Shown here: piece after piece, positions 20,264 to 31,616 of the stretch
Position numbering within the stretch: position 1 is the stretch's first letter
Layout of the letters: each line of letters starts with the position of its first letter
Assembly: GCA_035610835.1 (NCBI GenBank)
Contig: CM069447.1
Location: 43,559,893-43,623,892, forward strand
Reading direction: 5' to 3'
DNA from: Ophiura sarsii
Lineage: Eukaryota > Echinodermata > Ophiuroidea > Amphilepidida > Ophiuridae
Length of the DNA stretch: 64,000 nt
Translations under genes and position numbers: made by a program
The notes under the pieces: model-generated
The model's database searches: none
What the model was told of the DNA's origin: nothing
What the model saw: only the letters and a program-made list of their open reading frames with translations

Positions 20264-22717
20264 TTTGTAACAATATAAGTATGTGAAAACGTATTTCTGA
20301 AATAAAGTTAACCGTTATCATAATTTAGTATCATAATACATTTTTAATTGACGTTTTGTAATAATATTGCACCAAACACAAACATATGACCAATAATTAC
20401 CATGTTATACAGGGTGTAACAAGCGAAATGCACATGAATGATCGAGTCCTCAATCCACGCGTTTCTTCACTTTTTGATTTTATTTTGATGAAAGCAATGA
20501 TAATTAAATGAAATGAAACACACATGAAATGATCATGTTACAATTAGAAATGTTGCCTGAATATGCATACTAAATTTAATATGACCAATAACATCATATA
20601 CAGGGTGTTACAAAATGAAGCACATGCGATCTAACGGAGCGCTTATTTTTGAAAACAATCTATTTTCTTCAGTTTACTGCCATAACAAATTTTGAGATTG
20701 TGTAAAATCAATTAGTATTCGGTAATTGTGCATGATGCAATGTAATTACTCTTTGTCCGACAATGATCAACAGACTATTAACAATGACACCGATGGATTC
20801 AAGCCCCCACTCCTTCCCACATCTCGCTACGCGCCTTAAATATTTCAAAATTGATAAAGATGTCACAAATTCTGGACAAATGTCAAGATTGCGCGCATGC
20901 AATATGCACACCGTATAGTATCGATTGGGACGTTAAAGCACGAGGTGTACACGCGGGCTTTTTGAATTCACTCGGCATGCATGCAGTAGAGCGTGCATAC
21001 CTTGTAATTTGTAAGCTGTCATTTGTCTGGTTATAGCAAAGTAAACATACTACACGTACAGAATGTAAAGGGACTTGTTGGGGTAGTATCGCAATATTTA
21101 TACTGTTTCACTCCATGAAGTGGTAATTTATTTTAAGATATAAGTGTATGAATTGTTATCAGTATACATAAATTAAGCGGTTTACTACTAATCGGTACAA
21201 AACAACAAATTTCTCTGACATTCTACCTATAGCATGTATCGTCATATTGAGTGATGTGAATGAAGTATTTATTTGTGTGTCTGTGAGATTAGCTCCTCAT
21301 CTTCTGCGATTCCTTATCCTCCTCCCCAACACTCCTGTTTACTCTTCATCGGTAAACAACAGCCCGATCTCTCTTACATTCCACCTAGCATGTATATTGA
21401 TTATCAATTAGTGAAGTGAATGAAGTATTTCATAACGTGTCTATGAGTTTGGATCGAATCCTCCGACCGAATCCTCCTCCTCCTCCCCCAGCACCCGTTG
21501 ATCAAGTAATTGCTCTCAATTAAAACTGAAATAATTAAGATATTATTTTTTGATTATTTCAGTTATTTTATGACGAGAAATATAGAAACGGTGATATCAT
21601 AAACATCATTAAAAATGTGTAAAAATGTCACACTTCCTCAAAATACGGGGTTCCAATTCGTGGAACACGACCATTAATACACCGCGGGGATTTCCCAAAC
21701 AGTTACCTGTGTTGAGATAACATTGTATTGACGTCAGGCATTGTTACTACGAAAAACACCCACGCCATTTGTTATGTCCGTATATTACCATAACACGTGA
21801 TTTGGGTTTTTTCTCATTTAATGAACTCATATTTTCAAACGTGATGTATAGGCCTACTCTCGCACCCAAAGACCTGCATTTTTTGATAATGATATACAGG
21901 CTGTCCCAAAATGATTAGTACCCATTGATATCCAAATGATGGGTAACAGACTGAGTTCCACGGGGGACCAACCATTTAAATAGAGTTTATGTCTGTTAGT
22001 AAATGTTTTTAATTTGATAATAATTTATGTATTATGTATTAAGATTACATTTATGTTCAGTTGGTTTTGTATATGAACTCGAATATTCAAATAACCTTAC
22101 TATAAATTAGGATAATGGTATGAAAAGTTCAGGAATTACCTATGTTGAAGGTTCTTCAGGTTTATAAAGTTACTAGCGGGCACCCTGGCTAGCTCGATGA
22201 CTACTAATCTTTAAAAAAAATTAGAACAACATCTAAACTGTTCCACGATTATCATGGTTATAGTGTAACCAGGTTGCTTTATGCACAAATCTCATACAAA
22301 ACCTATACATTTTGGTCATAATTCATCTTTGATTGTGCATGGACACAGTACTGGAGCCCATTTGGGTATATATGATATTTCACTATTTTGAATTGATTAC
22401 ATTGTAGCAGCTTATTTATTTTGGTTACCTCTTGTAGATACATGAATGCGGAGATAAATTAAACAAAATTATTTTATCTCAAAGTGATTTTAGTTCCTAA
22501 AATTGCCTCTTTTTAATGAAAAATTGACTAAAAATACCATTAAAAATGGGACAAATTTATACACCATGAATTTATGAATCAACAGCATATTTACATTCAA
22601 TTTCCTTGGATAAATGTTGTGCTATAATGGTTCATTAAGGATTGAATTAGCACATAAATACAGACTTGCTTTAAAAATGTTCCCAAATCTCATGTAAATC
22701 AACAGATTTGCACTCAT
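20264..22717. other. Long gene-free stretch
   Basis: AT-rich with no supported coding region. CAGGGTGTAACA-like words near 20413 and 20600 and CAGGCTGTCCCAAAA near 21897 resemble mariner-type terminal words but lack partners. A two-copy tandem repeat lies at 21202-21495. Confidence 0.45.
21202..21495. repeat. Two tandem copies of a ~150-base unit
   Basis: AAACAACAAATTTCTCTGACA / AAACAACAGCCCGATCTCTC begin the units, and both contain CATTC-ACCTA-AGCATGTAT, GTGAATGAAGTATTT and CCTCCTCCCC. Divergence is considerable. No gene. Confidence 0.6.
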
Positions 22718-23145
22718 CTTATGTTGGTAACATTTGGTGTCCACCTTCCTGTAACACATTAGTGGGATAACTATACCTTTTAAACTGAATCTACACATAA
22801 TTATTATGGTACTATAGCATTTAGCATAACTCAATCCTCCTCTTCATACAACTTTGAAAAATTTGAAATGTTATTCTGCCGATGGCGACCTTGTTTATCA
22901 TTTTGGTGTCCACCTGTTACCAACATAAGACTTTGCCTCTTCAGAGGTAAAATGATCTTAAAACAGATAAGGGCAATTAACTCTATATCAGTTATATTGG
23001 ACTTCACAATGTGTACCAATATACCAAATCATGAACGGTGATTTGTATCTATTTAAAAAAAGAAGTCATTCTACTTTATTGCTGTGTGTGTAATTACATT
23101 AAATGGTGTCCACATATTATTGGATGTAACTTACGTTAACTACAG
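22718..23145. repeat. Left part of an older repeat with GGTGTCCAC motifs
   Basis: Motifs pairing GGTGTCCAC with TGTTAC and AACRTAA occur at 22718-22746 (one orientation), 22901-22930 (the other) and 23097-23141. The same compound motif recurs at 27548-28137, on the far side of the RTE-like insertion. Spacing and mixed orientation resemble subterminal repeats of a DNA transposon. Confidence 0.5.
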
Positions 23146-23159
23146 ATGGGTAAAATGTT

Positions 23160-25289
23160 TTAATGATGTGAATACCAAAGGGAAACCCTGCAAGAGACCA
23201 AGGTTTGACTGGAAAAAGCTGAAGAATGCTGCCACGAAAGAGCTATTTCAGATTGAGCTATCAAACAGATTCGAAATCCTCGAGTGCAACGACACATCCA
23301 CACCGATAACTGAGAGATACCAACAGTTTGAGAAAGCAGTGTCAGAAGCAGCTGAGAAAGTTTTTGGCAAACGTGAAGCTCATGGCATGCCAAACTGGGT
23401 GACCGACAAGACCATTCAGCTAAAGTCTGAGAGGGATGAGGCTAAAAGACGCTACCTTGTCTCAAAGTCACGGCAATCCAGGGAACGATGGAAAAGGCTT
23501 AATGCTCATTTGAATGATTCATACAAAGCAGACAAATCATCCATGCTCAACCAACAAATGGAAGATCTTCAACTGGCTGACTCAAAGGGCGACTACTCCA
23601 CCACTTGGAAAATCATCCATGATCTCTCTGGGAAAGACAGAAAGTCCAGTGTCAAGGTTAAGAAAAGAGATGGTACCACACCAAAAAATGACAAAGACCT
23701 GCTTGCCGAATGGAAGAAGTACTTCAGTTCATTGCTAAATAATGACAGCGGTCAAACTCCATCCAATCTACCTTCACCTGCTGCCCAGGATCTACCAATC
23801 CTAATTAACCCTCCCACACATCAAGAGACTCAGGAAGCAATAAGTCAAATGAAGCCCAACAAAAAAAGCTGCGGGTCTTGACTGTGCAATCACATCAGAA
23901 GCACTCCAAGATGGCAGTGGAGCTTTGGTCAATGTTGTCCATGGATTTTGCATGGAAGTCTACACTACTCTTAAACCACCCAACCAATGGACCACCAGCG
24001 TTATTGTGCCTCTACCAAAGAAGGGAGACCTATCTCAAATGACGAATTATAGAGGAATATCGCTACTGTCAATTGCAGCCAAGGTGTATAACAAGATCCT
24101 GCTAAACAGAATTAGAGATCATGTCGACCCCATCTTGAGAAACAACCAGGCTGGCTTCCGTCCTGGAAGAAGCTGTGCACAGCAAATCCATATCCTCAGG
24201 AGGATTATGGAAGGGTTCAAGGACCATCAGTTACCTCTCACAGTCACATTAATAGACTTCAAGAAAGCTTTCGACTCAATAAACAGGGAAGTCATGTTTG
24301 CAGTGCTGCGACATTACGGAATACCAAAACCTCTTGTAGATGCCATAGGTGTGATGTACAACAACTCGAAAAGTGCTGTGATGGTAGATGGCAGCATCTC
24401 AGATCCTTTTGCTGTCTCCACTGGAGTGCTACAAGGTGATGTCCTAGCTCCATTCCTATTCGTGATACTGGTAGACTATATATTGAAGAAAGCCACATCT
24501 GACCTTGACTCGGGAGTTGTGACACATCAGCGTCGCTCTAGACGTCATCCCGCCATTGTTCTTAACGACCTTGATTTTGTTGATATTGCCTTACTTGAGA
24601 CCACAATTCCACGAGCTCAGACCCAGCTGACAAAAACCGCTGCAGCAGCAAAAGACCTTGGTCTCATCATTAGCGTTCCCAAAACGGAGTATATGACGGC
24701 CAACTGCAATCCTCACCCAACACTACACGTCTATGGGGAAACCATCAGCCATGTGAGGGATTTCAGATATCTGGGCTCTATGATGGCATCGGGTGCAAGT
24801 GACCTTAAAAGACGCAGGGCATTGGCATGGTGCGCATTCTGGAAGTTGGAACACCTGTGGAGGAGTCCTCAAGTAGCTATCACAACAAAAGTGAAATTAT
24901 TTAGCACCACCTGTGTGACGATTTTGCTGTATGGCTGTGAATCCTGGGTGATATCTCAAGATATGGAGTGTAAAATAAATGCCTATGCTACCTCTTGCTA
25001 CAGGATAATGTTTAACATCAAACGCATGGACCATGTCCCGAACACCACCATTTATGACATGACTAAGACAGAGCCTCTTATCAACCGTGTAAAAATTCGC
25101 CAGCTGAGATTTCTTGGACATATTCTCCGTCTCCCTGATGAAGAGCCTGCTAGAATGTATGCCATTTTTATACATACCAACACATGGCCGAAGGAGACCT
25201 GGTCGTCCAAGTACATCATACTTGAAGTACATACAGCGCTTACTTGGTGACGATGAAGGCATGTTTCAAGAACGTCAGATAGCCACTCT
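23160..25289 (+). pseudogene. RTE-like non-LTR retrotransposon, main part (broken)
   Basis: 5'-truncated: the endonuclease is missing and the frame begins in the linker (RPRFDWKKLKNAATKELF). The reverse transcriptase follows: KPNKK / AGLDCAITSEAL, YRGISLLSIAAKVYNKIL, QAGFRPGRSC, DFKKAFDSI, GVLQGDVLAPFLF. A one-base excess in an A run near 23870 shifts the frame. The catalytic segment reads LDFVDIALLE where the family has FADDIALL, so a codon and one catalytic Asp are lost. A second frameshift near 25165 moves the tail (PTHGRRRPGRPSTSYLKYIQ) to another frame. The element is split by a hAT-like insertion and resumes at 27359. Confidence 0.85.
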
Positions 25290-25382
25290 CAAGGGCGTCC
25301 CCAGAGAGAGGGGGGGGGGGGGGGGGTGTGGGCCCCCATTCATCAAATCTGTCGGCAAAACTATGGTGCTGTGGGCAAATCA

Positions 25383-25501
25383 AAGGAAGGAGGAAGAAAA
25401 GGGAGAAAGAAAAAAAGGAAAGAGAAAGGGAAAGAAAGAAGGGGAGAAAGAGAAAGGAAAGAGGAAAGAAAGAAAGGAAAAGGGGAAGAAAGAAAGAAAG
25501 C
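25383..25501. repeat. Polypurine (GA) tract
   Basis: About 119 bases almost purely A and G on the plus strand (GGAAGGAGGAAGAAAAGGG and similar). Potential triplex-forming sequence; open frames here are compositional. Confidence 0.85.
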
Positions 25502-26249
25502 CCTATAACAATTATCGTATGCGCAAATGATAATGTTGTGTCGGCATACGACCTATATGTTATGTTAACACAAATCAAATCAAAAATGAACAAAGGCAAT
25601 GTAGGCATATGAATTTGTAGGCACTGTGAACGAGCCCATTTTTATGAGATTTTGTGTCGGCGCACATGAACAGCCTAGGGTCAAGACACGCACAAAAATT
25701 GTGTCGGAATAGTATAGATCTAGGCTAGGCCTAACGGCCAATGTGTGGGACCTGTATTGCTCTTTAATTATACTAACTAGGCTTATTTCATTGTCGTTGT
25801 CAATGCAAACCCAAGTCAATAATGTCGCAAATGGCCAATCATGTTGGCACATAGGTTAGGCGAAATATTAAATAATTCGCCTATAATTATATAAGTTGAT
25901 GTAGGCCAATTGCTCTCATTGTACTGATTGTATATAGACTCTGCAAGCCCACTATCAGTCTATCGCAAAAGTAAGTCCAACTTAAACGTTTAGGTGTCAA
26001 TGCAAAGTAAGAACTTATAAGTAGACTCTGTCCTAACTTCGACTTGAACAATGCAAATTATCATTATATAAATTAAGACAATAAGCACAACTGTCGTTAT
26101 TTGCGTGAGACCAGGATTTGTTTGTGCACCAGGGGCACAATCGATATCTCACGTAATGGTATAGGTCTATGTCGATGTCGGACATACAGCTGTAGGCCTA
26201 TCATGCCTATACTGAACATTTGACCATGTTTTGTTAGCATTATTCAACA

Positions 26250-27060
26250 AAAACAAGATGGCTTCAGGAAAGTGTTCCATGACCATTTTAGTTTAAAAAC
26301 TGAAAATCTTTGTGCGCTTCGCGCGCATTCTTTCTACAGGTTCCAACATTATAATGGATCTTGAACCAAACCAAAACGTCATACTGGACCCTTTAAGTTT
26401 TAGAAATGCCAAATGTTGCGCGCTTCGCGCGTATTATATAGTTTCAATGTTTCATTATTCAAGCTGAACAAGATGGCTTCAGGAAAGTTTTCCATGACCA
26501 TTTTAGCTTAAAAACTGAAAATCTGTTTGCGCTTTGCGCGCATCTACAGGTATCAACACTATAATGGTCTCGAACCAAACCAAATATTATATGGGTGACG
26601 TTAAAAACGTTATACTGGACCCTTGCAAAATTTTGCGCGCTTCGCGCTTATTAGTTTCAATGTTTCATTATTTAAGCTTAATTTATGGTATTAAAAGGCT
26701 TCCAACCAGTTTTCAATGACCAATTTCAGTTCAAAAATGAAATTTTTTGCGCGCTCTGCGCGCATATTTTCTACAGGTTTTAACATTATAATGGCCCTCA
26801 ACCATACGATTTCGATCAGGACTTCATATGTGTAACTATGCAATATCAAACCGTCAAAAACGTCATACTTGACTATTTAAGTGCTAGAAATGCCAATTTT
26901 TGCGCGCTTCAAGAAAGCTTCAGGACAGTTTTCCATGACCATTTAAGTTCAAAAACTGAAAATTTTTGCGCGTCCAACGCGCATATTTTTTGCAGGTTTT
27001 TGCGCGCTTTGTATTAGTTTCAACGTTTCAATATTTAAGATAAACAAGATGGCTCGAGGA
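26250..27060. repeat. ~215-base tandem repeat with GCGCGCTTCGCGCGC core
   Basis: Units begin AACAAGATGGCTTCAGGAAA at 26251 and 26467, with diverged starts near 26691, 26909 and 27046. Each carries TTTTCCATGACCATTTTAG, a TGCGCGCTTCGCGCGCAT palindrome and a CATACTGGACCC-like stretch. It lies wholly within the hAT-like element. Confidence 0.75.
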
Positions 27061-27358
27061 TGTGTGCCCCCCTATCAAAACAGTCCTGGATACGCCCGTG
27101 GCTCCCCCAGAACTATTCAATCAGCGCTACGCGCTGCTTTATTTAACATTTCAATTATCATTATCAAATTTGTGCCCCCCCATGTCTGAAAACTGATTGA
27201 CGCCCCTGACCATACAGTCCATACTAAAATATGCGTGTATGAATTTCGGCAAGCGAAGCGAGCCGACATTTTTTTTGTCGGCACAACCGGCTCTGTCGGC
27301 AATTGATGACCTTTACACCCCCCAATGAAAAGGGTCTGGGGACGCCCTTGGTCACTCT

Positions 27359-27437
27359 TGCTACAGATCGCCGTGCTTGGAGAAAACTTGTGGTCGCCTG
27401 CTCCGCAGCCGAAGGATGATGATGATGATGATGATGT
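27359..27437 (+). pseudogene. RTE-like element, C-terminus and 3' tail
   Basis: Continues the frame split at 25289: ATDRRAWRKLVVACSAAEG, then a TGA at 27417-27419, then (GAT)n to about 27437. A microsatellite tail directly after the stop is typical of RTE-clade elements. This confirms that 23160-25289 and this segment were one element. Confidence 0.8.
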
Positions 27438-27547
27438 GAATGCTGAATGGATTTAAGTTAAAATATACACTTTAGGAATATTAAACAATTTGCATACAGC
27501 AGAACAACAAAGGGTTCTTGGTGTACCAACTGTCATGCATGTCATTT

Positions 27548-28137
27548 AACGTTAGTAACAGGTGGACACCAAAGTTAAGTGTTAGAAACAGTGTCCATTT
27601 AGCAAAATTTGGTTAACTACTTCAAATATCTATATTTTTTAATGTAATGAGTTGTATTGGTTAATTATGAGTCACTGGTACTGAAGAAATGTCAATGTAT
27701 AATAACTTTTGCACTTAAATACCCCCTTTGGTTTCATTTTCTTGAGCTATATGGTGTCCGCATTTGGTGTCCACATGTTACCAACGTTAAATTATGGTGG
27801 AAGACTTTCATATAAATGCAGTATAGATAGATATTTGAAGAATTAAGAATATTCTATCTGAAGTACCACACAGTTGATATCAAATACTAGTCATTAAGTT
27901 GCTTCGCTGCCACCAAATCCTTGTTTGTTGGCAAATGTAGTATTTTATCTTATGTTGGTAGCGGTGTCCATATTGTAAATTAGCGACAAAATAAAAAGAC
28001 TTCGCATTTTCATCCACTTTTGACTTTATCATTAAAGAAGAATGTTGCCAGCAACAAACTCACATAACTACCTCCATATTCAACAATTAAGTTCCTGTAT
28101 TCAGGTGGAAAGTGGACACCATGTTACTTACGTTAAC
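27548..28137. repeat. Right part of the older GGTGTCCAC repeat
   Basis: Compound motifs at 27548-27578, 27764-27790, 27949-27972 and 28111-28137 match those at 22718-23145. A run AACRTTA-GTAACA-GGTGGACACC is seen in both orientations. The interval between motifs is AT-rich without a gene. Confidence 0.5.
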
Positions 28138-29127
28138 TTTCTCACTATGGTGATGATTACAGCTGCTTTGTAGAAAATCCGCTTAGAAAGTTATCTTTTC
28201 TTTGCTATTTTCCAGTTTTGGAATGGTCATTCTATTAATTTTAAGTAAAATTACTGCCCTCTAAAAAAATTGATTTTCCAATCACCATGTCCCACTTTTG
28301 GTCATCAGTATGGTGTATATATGAAACAATACTGCCGGATAGATAAATAGTAAACATATAGCTCCACAATGCTTACCAAACCCCGTACCAAACATATTCA
28401 AATTAATCACGTAGAACATAATTAAAGCCTCATAATTAATGACAATACCGACATACCCTGAGTTGTTTAAATAACACTTTCATATGGTGATTCTGTGGAA
28501 CAAATTTGATATCATTAATATTCGAGAAATGCACATTATCTGCCACAAAGAATATCCGATTGGAACAACATACAATTAATGTTACAAACAATATGTAGTT
28601 GTTTATATTCGTACTAAATTTAGTTACTGTAAACAGTCCATGGTTTCATCATTTTGAGCTGGCAGACCGGTGCCATGTTAATTCAAAAAGTTTGAGATTG
28701 ACCATCAGCGGCACAAAGATCTAGCGACTGTGACAGGAAGAAGGAAACAACGGAATGGGATTATGTTGCTTCCTATTGCTGCGAATCAGGTAGCCAGTGC
28801 CCAATTGGTATATAAAGAATTACTTAATTTGAATTGGGCTTATCGAAATACATAGACTGGGTGAAAACTTCTTTACAGGTTAATGGTTCCAGCGGTTTGT
28901 GTTGGCGTGTGATTCACAGCGAGATCGCGCAACGACAACATCGTGGTGTGTATTCATGGTATTAATGGACGTGGGAGGCCGTTGTACTATTAGTGGTTGG
29001 TGGTGGGTGCTCGATGAATAGGGTCTGTGGTGGGGAAGACGGACTTGATTTCAAGTCTAGGTATAAATGCACCAAAGGTACTAACATGATAAAGCTGTAT
29101 CACGTATGTCAGGCATTTCAGAAGGAA
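28138..29127. other. 5' flank of GPCR copy 5, no gene seen
   Basis: From about 28613 it aligns with the flank of copy 2 (11640 onward). Around 28890-29060 a G-rich stretch replaces sequence found in other copies. No coding signature. Confidence 0.45.
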
Positions 29128-29136
29128 TTAAAAAGG
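29128..29136 (+). promoter_or_regulatory. Diverged TATA-like box of GPCR copy 5
   Basis: TTAAAAAGG then AACACC, at the position of the box before copies 1 and 7, 270 bases before the ATG. The leader with TGCTATCCGTGAATCATCAT follows as in other copies. Positional homology is the only support. Confidence 0.35.
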
Positions 29137-29397
29137 AACACCAATTTTTAAGCAACACAGATTATTGTTTTCATAATCTGTTGTGCACTTGCTATCCGTG
29201 AATCATCATGATGGACAAAGCCGCAAAGGAAACGCAACACATAGCGTTCAGTTTAGCACCGACTTCGAGAACCACTTGAATCAGAGTATATCATACCCGG
29301 ATATCATATCAACGGACGTGACCAAACTTTGGTGTATCCTTGGTCAAACGTTACGTACAAAAAAAGGATAATATAACAACCACATCCAATTTAATTT

Positions 29398-30390
29398 ATG
29401 ATATTCGAGAACAATATGGCGACCGATTTGGATGCAAATATTACGAGTGAGTATGGTTTTTACGATGAGCGGCAAAGAATTCTCGTGGCGGTTCTCTATG
29501 TCATAGTCGCATTGATGGGAATATTTGGTAACTCATTAGTTGTATTGTCAGTGCTTCTATCTCGCAAACTGTGGTCGCCTACCAACGTATTTGTAGTTAA
29601 TCTCAGCGTTGCGGATCTTGTGATCTGCTTCACCGCTACTGGACAAATCGTCGCGCTTTCGAGTCTTGAAGGTTGGCCATTAGCTAACTGGGTCTGTAGC
29701 GCCGCCGCGGGGCTAAGTCATGTCGCAACCTTCTGTAGTATATCAACTCTAGCCTCTATTGCAATCAATAGACTTGTCTTAATCACGAGACCAGTCCGTG
29801 TGTACCAGAAAATATTTTCTACTAAGGTCCTATGTGCCTGGATCGCTGTACTTTGGATAGGGCCGTTTATTGTAATCATCGTCCCCCCTCTGGTAGGCTT
29901 CGGCGCACTAGGGTACAACGAGCGATTCCACTTTTGCACCAGTGTGTCCGTAAATATGCATTCTGATGAATACGAGTTGATCCAAATATTTGCCGGCTAT
30001 CCCATACAGCTTGTAATCATCATAATTGCCTATATTTGGATCTTTATTCATGTCAAACGTGTAAAGACTAGATTAACCGAAGAAATGACACTGACGATCA
30101 CCAAGAACATGTTTTACGTTGTAGTTGCTTATATATTATGCATTACACCGTACATCTATTGTGTTGTTGCAGACTCGAATATGAGCGTCGCTTTAATTCC
30201 CTACGATGGGTTGCTGTTATTCGTCAATTCTTGCATAAATCCTCTGTTATATGCCACCAAATATCCTGGTTTTAAGAAGATGTTTAGTCTTATCGTACGA
30301 TGTCGGTGGCATGAGATACCGGAGCCGTCGGATACGCTACGTGATTTGAGACAGAGAGGACTGTGTAACGCTTCGGGGAGTGACGTCTAA
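29398..30390 (+). CDS. Class A (rhodopsin-like) GPCR, copy 5, intact
   Basis: A 330-residue, single-exon receptor. It starts MIFENNMATD; the ATG used by copy 3 is lost (AAAGGATAAT in place of AAATGGATAAT), so this is the first usable Met, at the position of an internal Met in copy 3. An N-glycosylation site (NIT) precedes TM1. Seen in order: GNSLVVLSVLL (TM1), LSVADLV (TM2), GWPLANWVC, NRL at the DRY position in TM3, IGPFIVIIVPP (TM4), AGYPIQLVIII (TM5), LCITPYIYC (TM6) and NPLLY (TM7). The tail has IPEPSDTLRDLRQRGLCN and ends GSDV. The family signature is complete and the frame unbroken, so it may be functional. Its 3' flank is interrupted about 40 bases past the stop by retrotransposon remnants. 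Ligand and G-protein partner are unknown. Confidence 0.88.
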   Translation: MIFENNMATDLDANITSEYGFYDERQRILVAVLYVIVALMGIFGNSLVVLSVLLSRKLWSPTNVFVVNLSVADLVICFTATGQIVALSSLEGWPLANWVCSAAAGLSHVATFCSISTLASIAINRLVLITRPVRVYQKIFSTKVLCAWIAVLWIGPFIVIIVPPLVGFGALGYNERFHFCTSVSVNMHSDEYELIQIFAGYPIQLVIIIIAYIWIFIHVKRVKTRLTEEMTLTITKNMFYVVVAYILCITPYIYCVVADSNMSVALIPYDGLLLFVNSCINPLLYATKYPGFKKMFSLIVRCRWHEIPEPSDTLRDLRQRGLCNASGSDV

Positions 30391-30439
30391 AAAATAAAAC
30401 TTTTTAATTTAAAACAAGTAGTAGATATATGAACCCTTA

Positions 30440-31235
30440 CTCTAGTACACCACCCGATGACACCACCCTGTTTGCAACAAATATGGAAGAGATGGCGGAA
30501 CTCCTGAAGAAAGTCAAGGTGGAGAGTGAGCAGCTTGGCCTACGTTTAAATGTCAGCAAGACCAAGATCATGTCCATCGGCACTGATGGTGTTGGAGAGC
30601 CTCTCATAATTGATGGTAATGAGGTGGAATTGGTCTCAAAATTCAACTTTCTTGGATCCCTAATCACCAAAGAGGGTGGTTGCAGAGAGATTAGACACCG
30701 TTTAGCAATGGCTAGATCAGCAATGATCAACCTAAGTAAGATCTGGGCTGACAGAGGAATAACCAGAGCAACAAAAACCAGGCTTGTCCAAGCCCTTGTA
30801 TTTCCAATTGCCATATATGCGTGTGAGACGTGGACCCTAACCAAAGCTGACAAAAACAGAATAGCTGCTTTCGAGATGTGGTGTTGGAGGCGTCTGCTTC
30901 GTATCGTATGGACAATGAGAAGGACCAATGCCAGTATTATTGAAGAAATAGGGGTGTCTAAACGACTTCTTCATGCTATCAACACCCAAATGCTGAGCTA
31001 CTTCGGCCATATCTCACGTCGCAAGGGTAATAACCTGGAGAAGATGATCATGCAAGGCATGATTGAAGGGAAGCGCAAGAGAGGCAGATCTCGTTCCCGG
31101 TGGATTGACCAAATAAAGTTGATTACTAGACACCCGCTCCGTGATTGTTACTCCTTTGCTGATCGTTATTTGTGGCGTAGTATCTGTAAGGTCACGAGCT
31201 GTCAGTCATGGCAGGACCGAACCAACCAACCAACT
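30440..31235 (+). pseudogene. Non-LTR retrotransposon, 3' remnant (RTE-X/Nimb-like)
   Basis: Begins inside the RT active-site block (DDTTLFATNMEEMAELL). It continues through LGLRLNVSKTKIMSIG, FNFLGSLITKEGG, YACETWTLTKADKNRI, FEMWCWRRLLRI and GHISRRKGNNLEKMI to a basic GKRKRGRSRSRWIDQI segment. It then runs into an (ACCA)n tail near 31214-31232. Strongly 5'-truncated, frame still open. The clade is a guess from the C-terminal pattern. It is inserted in the 3' flank of GPCR copy 5, whose conserved 3' block resumes at 31905. Confidence 0.75.
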
Positions 31236-31506
31236 CTAGTACACCACACGGCAACAGATTTGTTTTCCGACCCCCAAAATTCACCAGAAAGGTCACCCCA
31301 ACCCCCGGGATTTGAACCACGGACCTCCAGCACCAGATCCCAGATCCTAACCCTACACCACGGCTGTCAGTCACACTCGGCTCAGTATATTCGTCTCCTT
31401 ATATAGTTGGGTCCCGTTTTTTAGCCCAAAAACCTGCACGCCGGGTTATAGAAGAAGAAAAAATCCGCCCAGTTGCCGTGTGGTGTAGTAGAGTTAGGGT
31501 TATAGT
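31236..31506 (-). mobile_element. tRNA-like short element, unit A
   Basis: Same family as 31617-31903, but its left terminus is shortened against the (ACCA)n tail. On the minus strand it shows GGTTCAAATCCC (B-box-like) and GTGTAGGGTTAGGATC in place of the A-box region. The right end GTGTAGTAGAGTTAGGGTTA is intact. Confidence 0.6.
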
Positions 31507-31616
31507 GATGAAAATTACAAAATTTTGGAATGAAAAAATAGATACAAAATTTGCTGTTTATAGTGATGAAAATTACAACATTTTGGAATGACAAAAAAAA
31601 ATTAAAAAATTGCTGT
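31504..31616. repeat. Two tandem ~57-base units between the tRNA-like elements
   Basis: AGTGATGAAAATTACAA followed by ATTTTGGAATGA occurs twice, each ending in TTGCTGT. AT-rich and non-coding. Confidence 0.7.

Larger units (their letters stand above)
25290..27350. mobile_element. hAT-like non-autonomous element inside the RTE element
   Basis: The left end CAAGGGCGTCCCCAGA (25290) and right end TCTGGGGACGCCCTTG (27350) are inverted copies. They are flanked by 8-base near-identical sequences, GCCACTCT (25282-25289) and GTCACTCT (27351-27358), fitting the 8-bp target duplication of hAT elements. Removing the element and one target copy restores a continuous RTE frame. The interior holds a G tract, a polypurine tract, ~215-base tandem repeats and further GGGGGGCAC / ACGCCC words near 27060-27195, suggesting nested related ends. 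No transposase was seen. Confidence 0.8.

Noticed and set aside
25240..25608. Lysine/glutamate-rich and serine/leucine-rich frames on the two strands
   Set aside because: Generated by the polypurine tract inside the hAT-like element.
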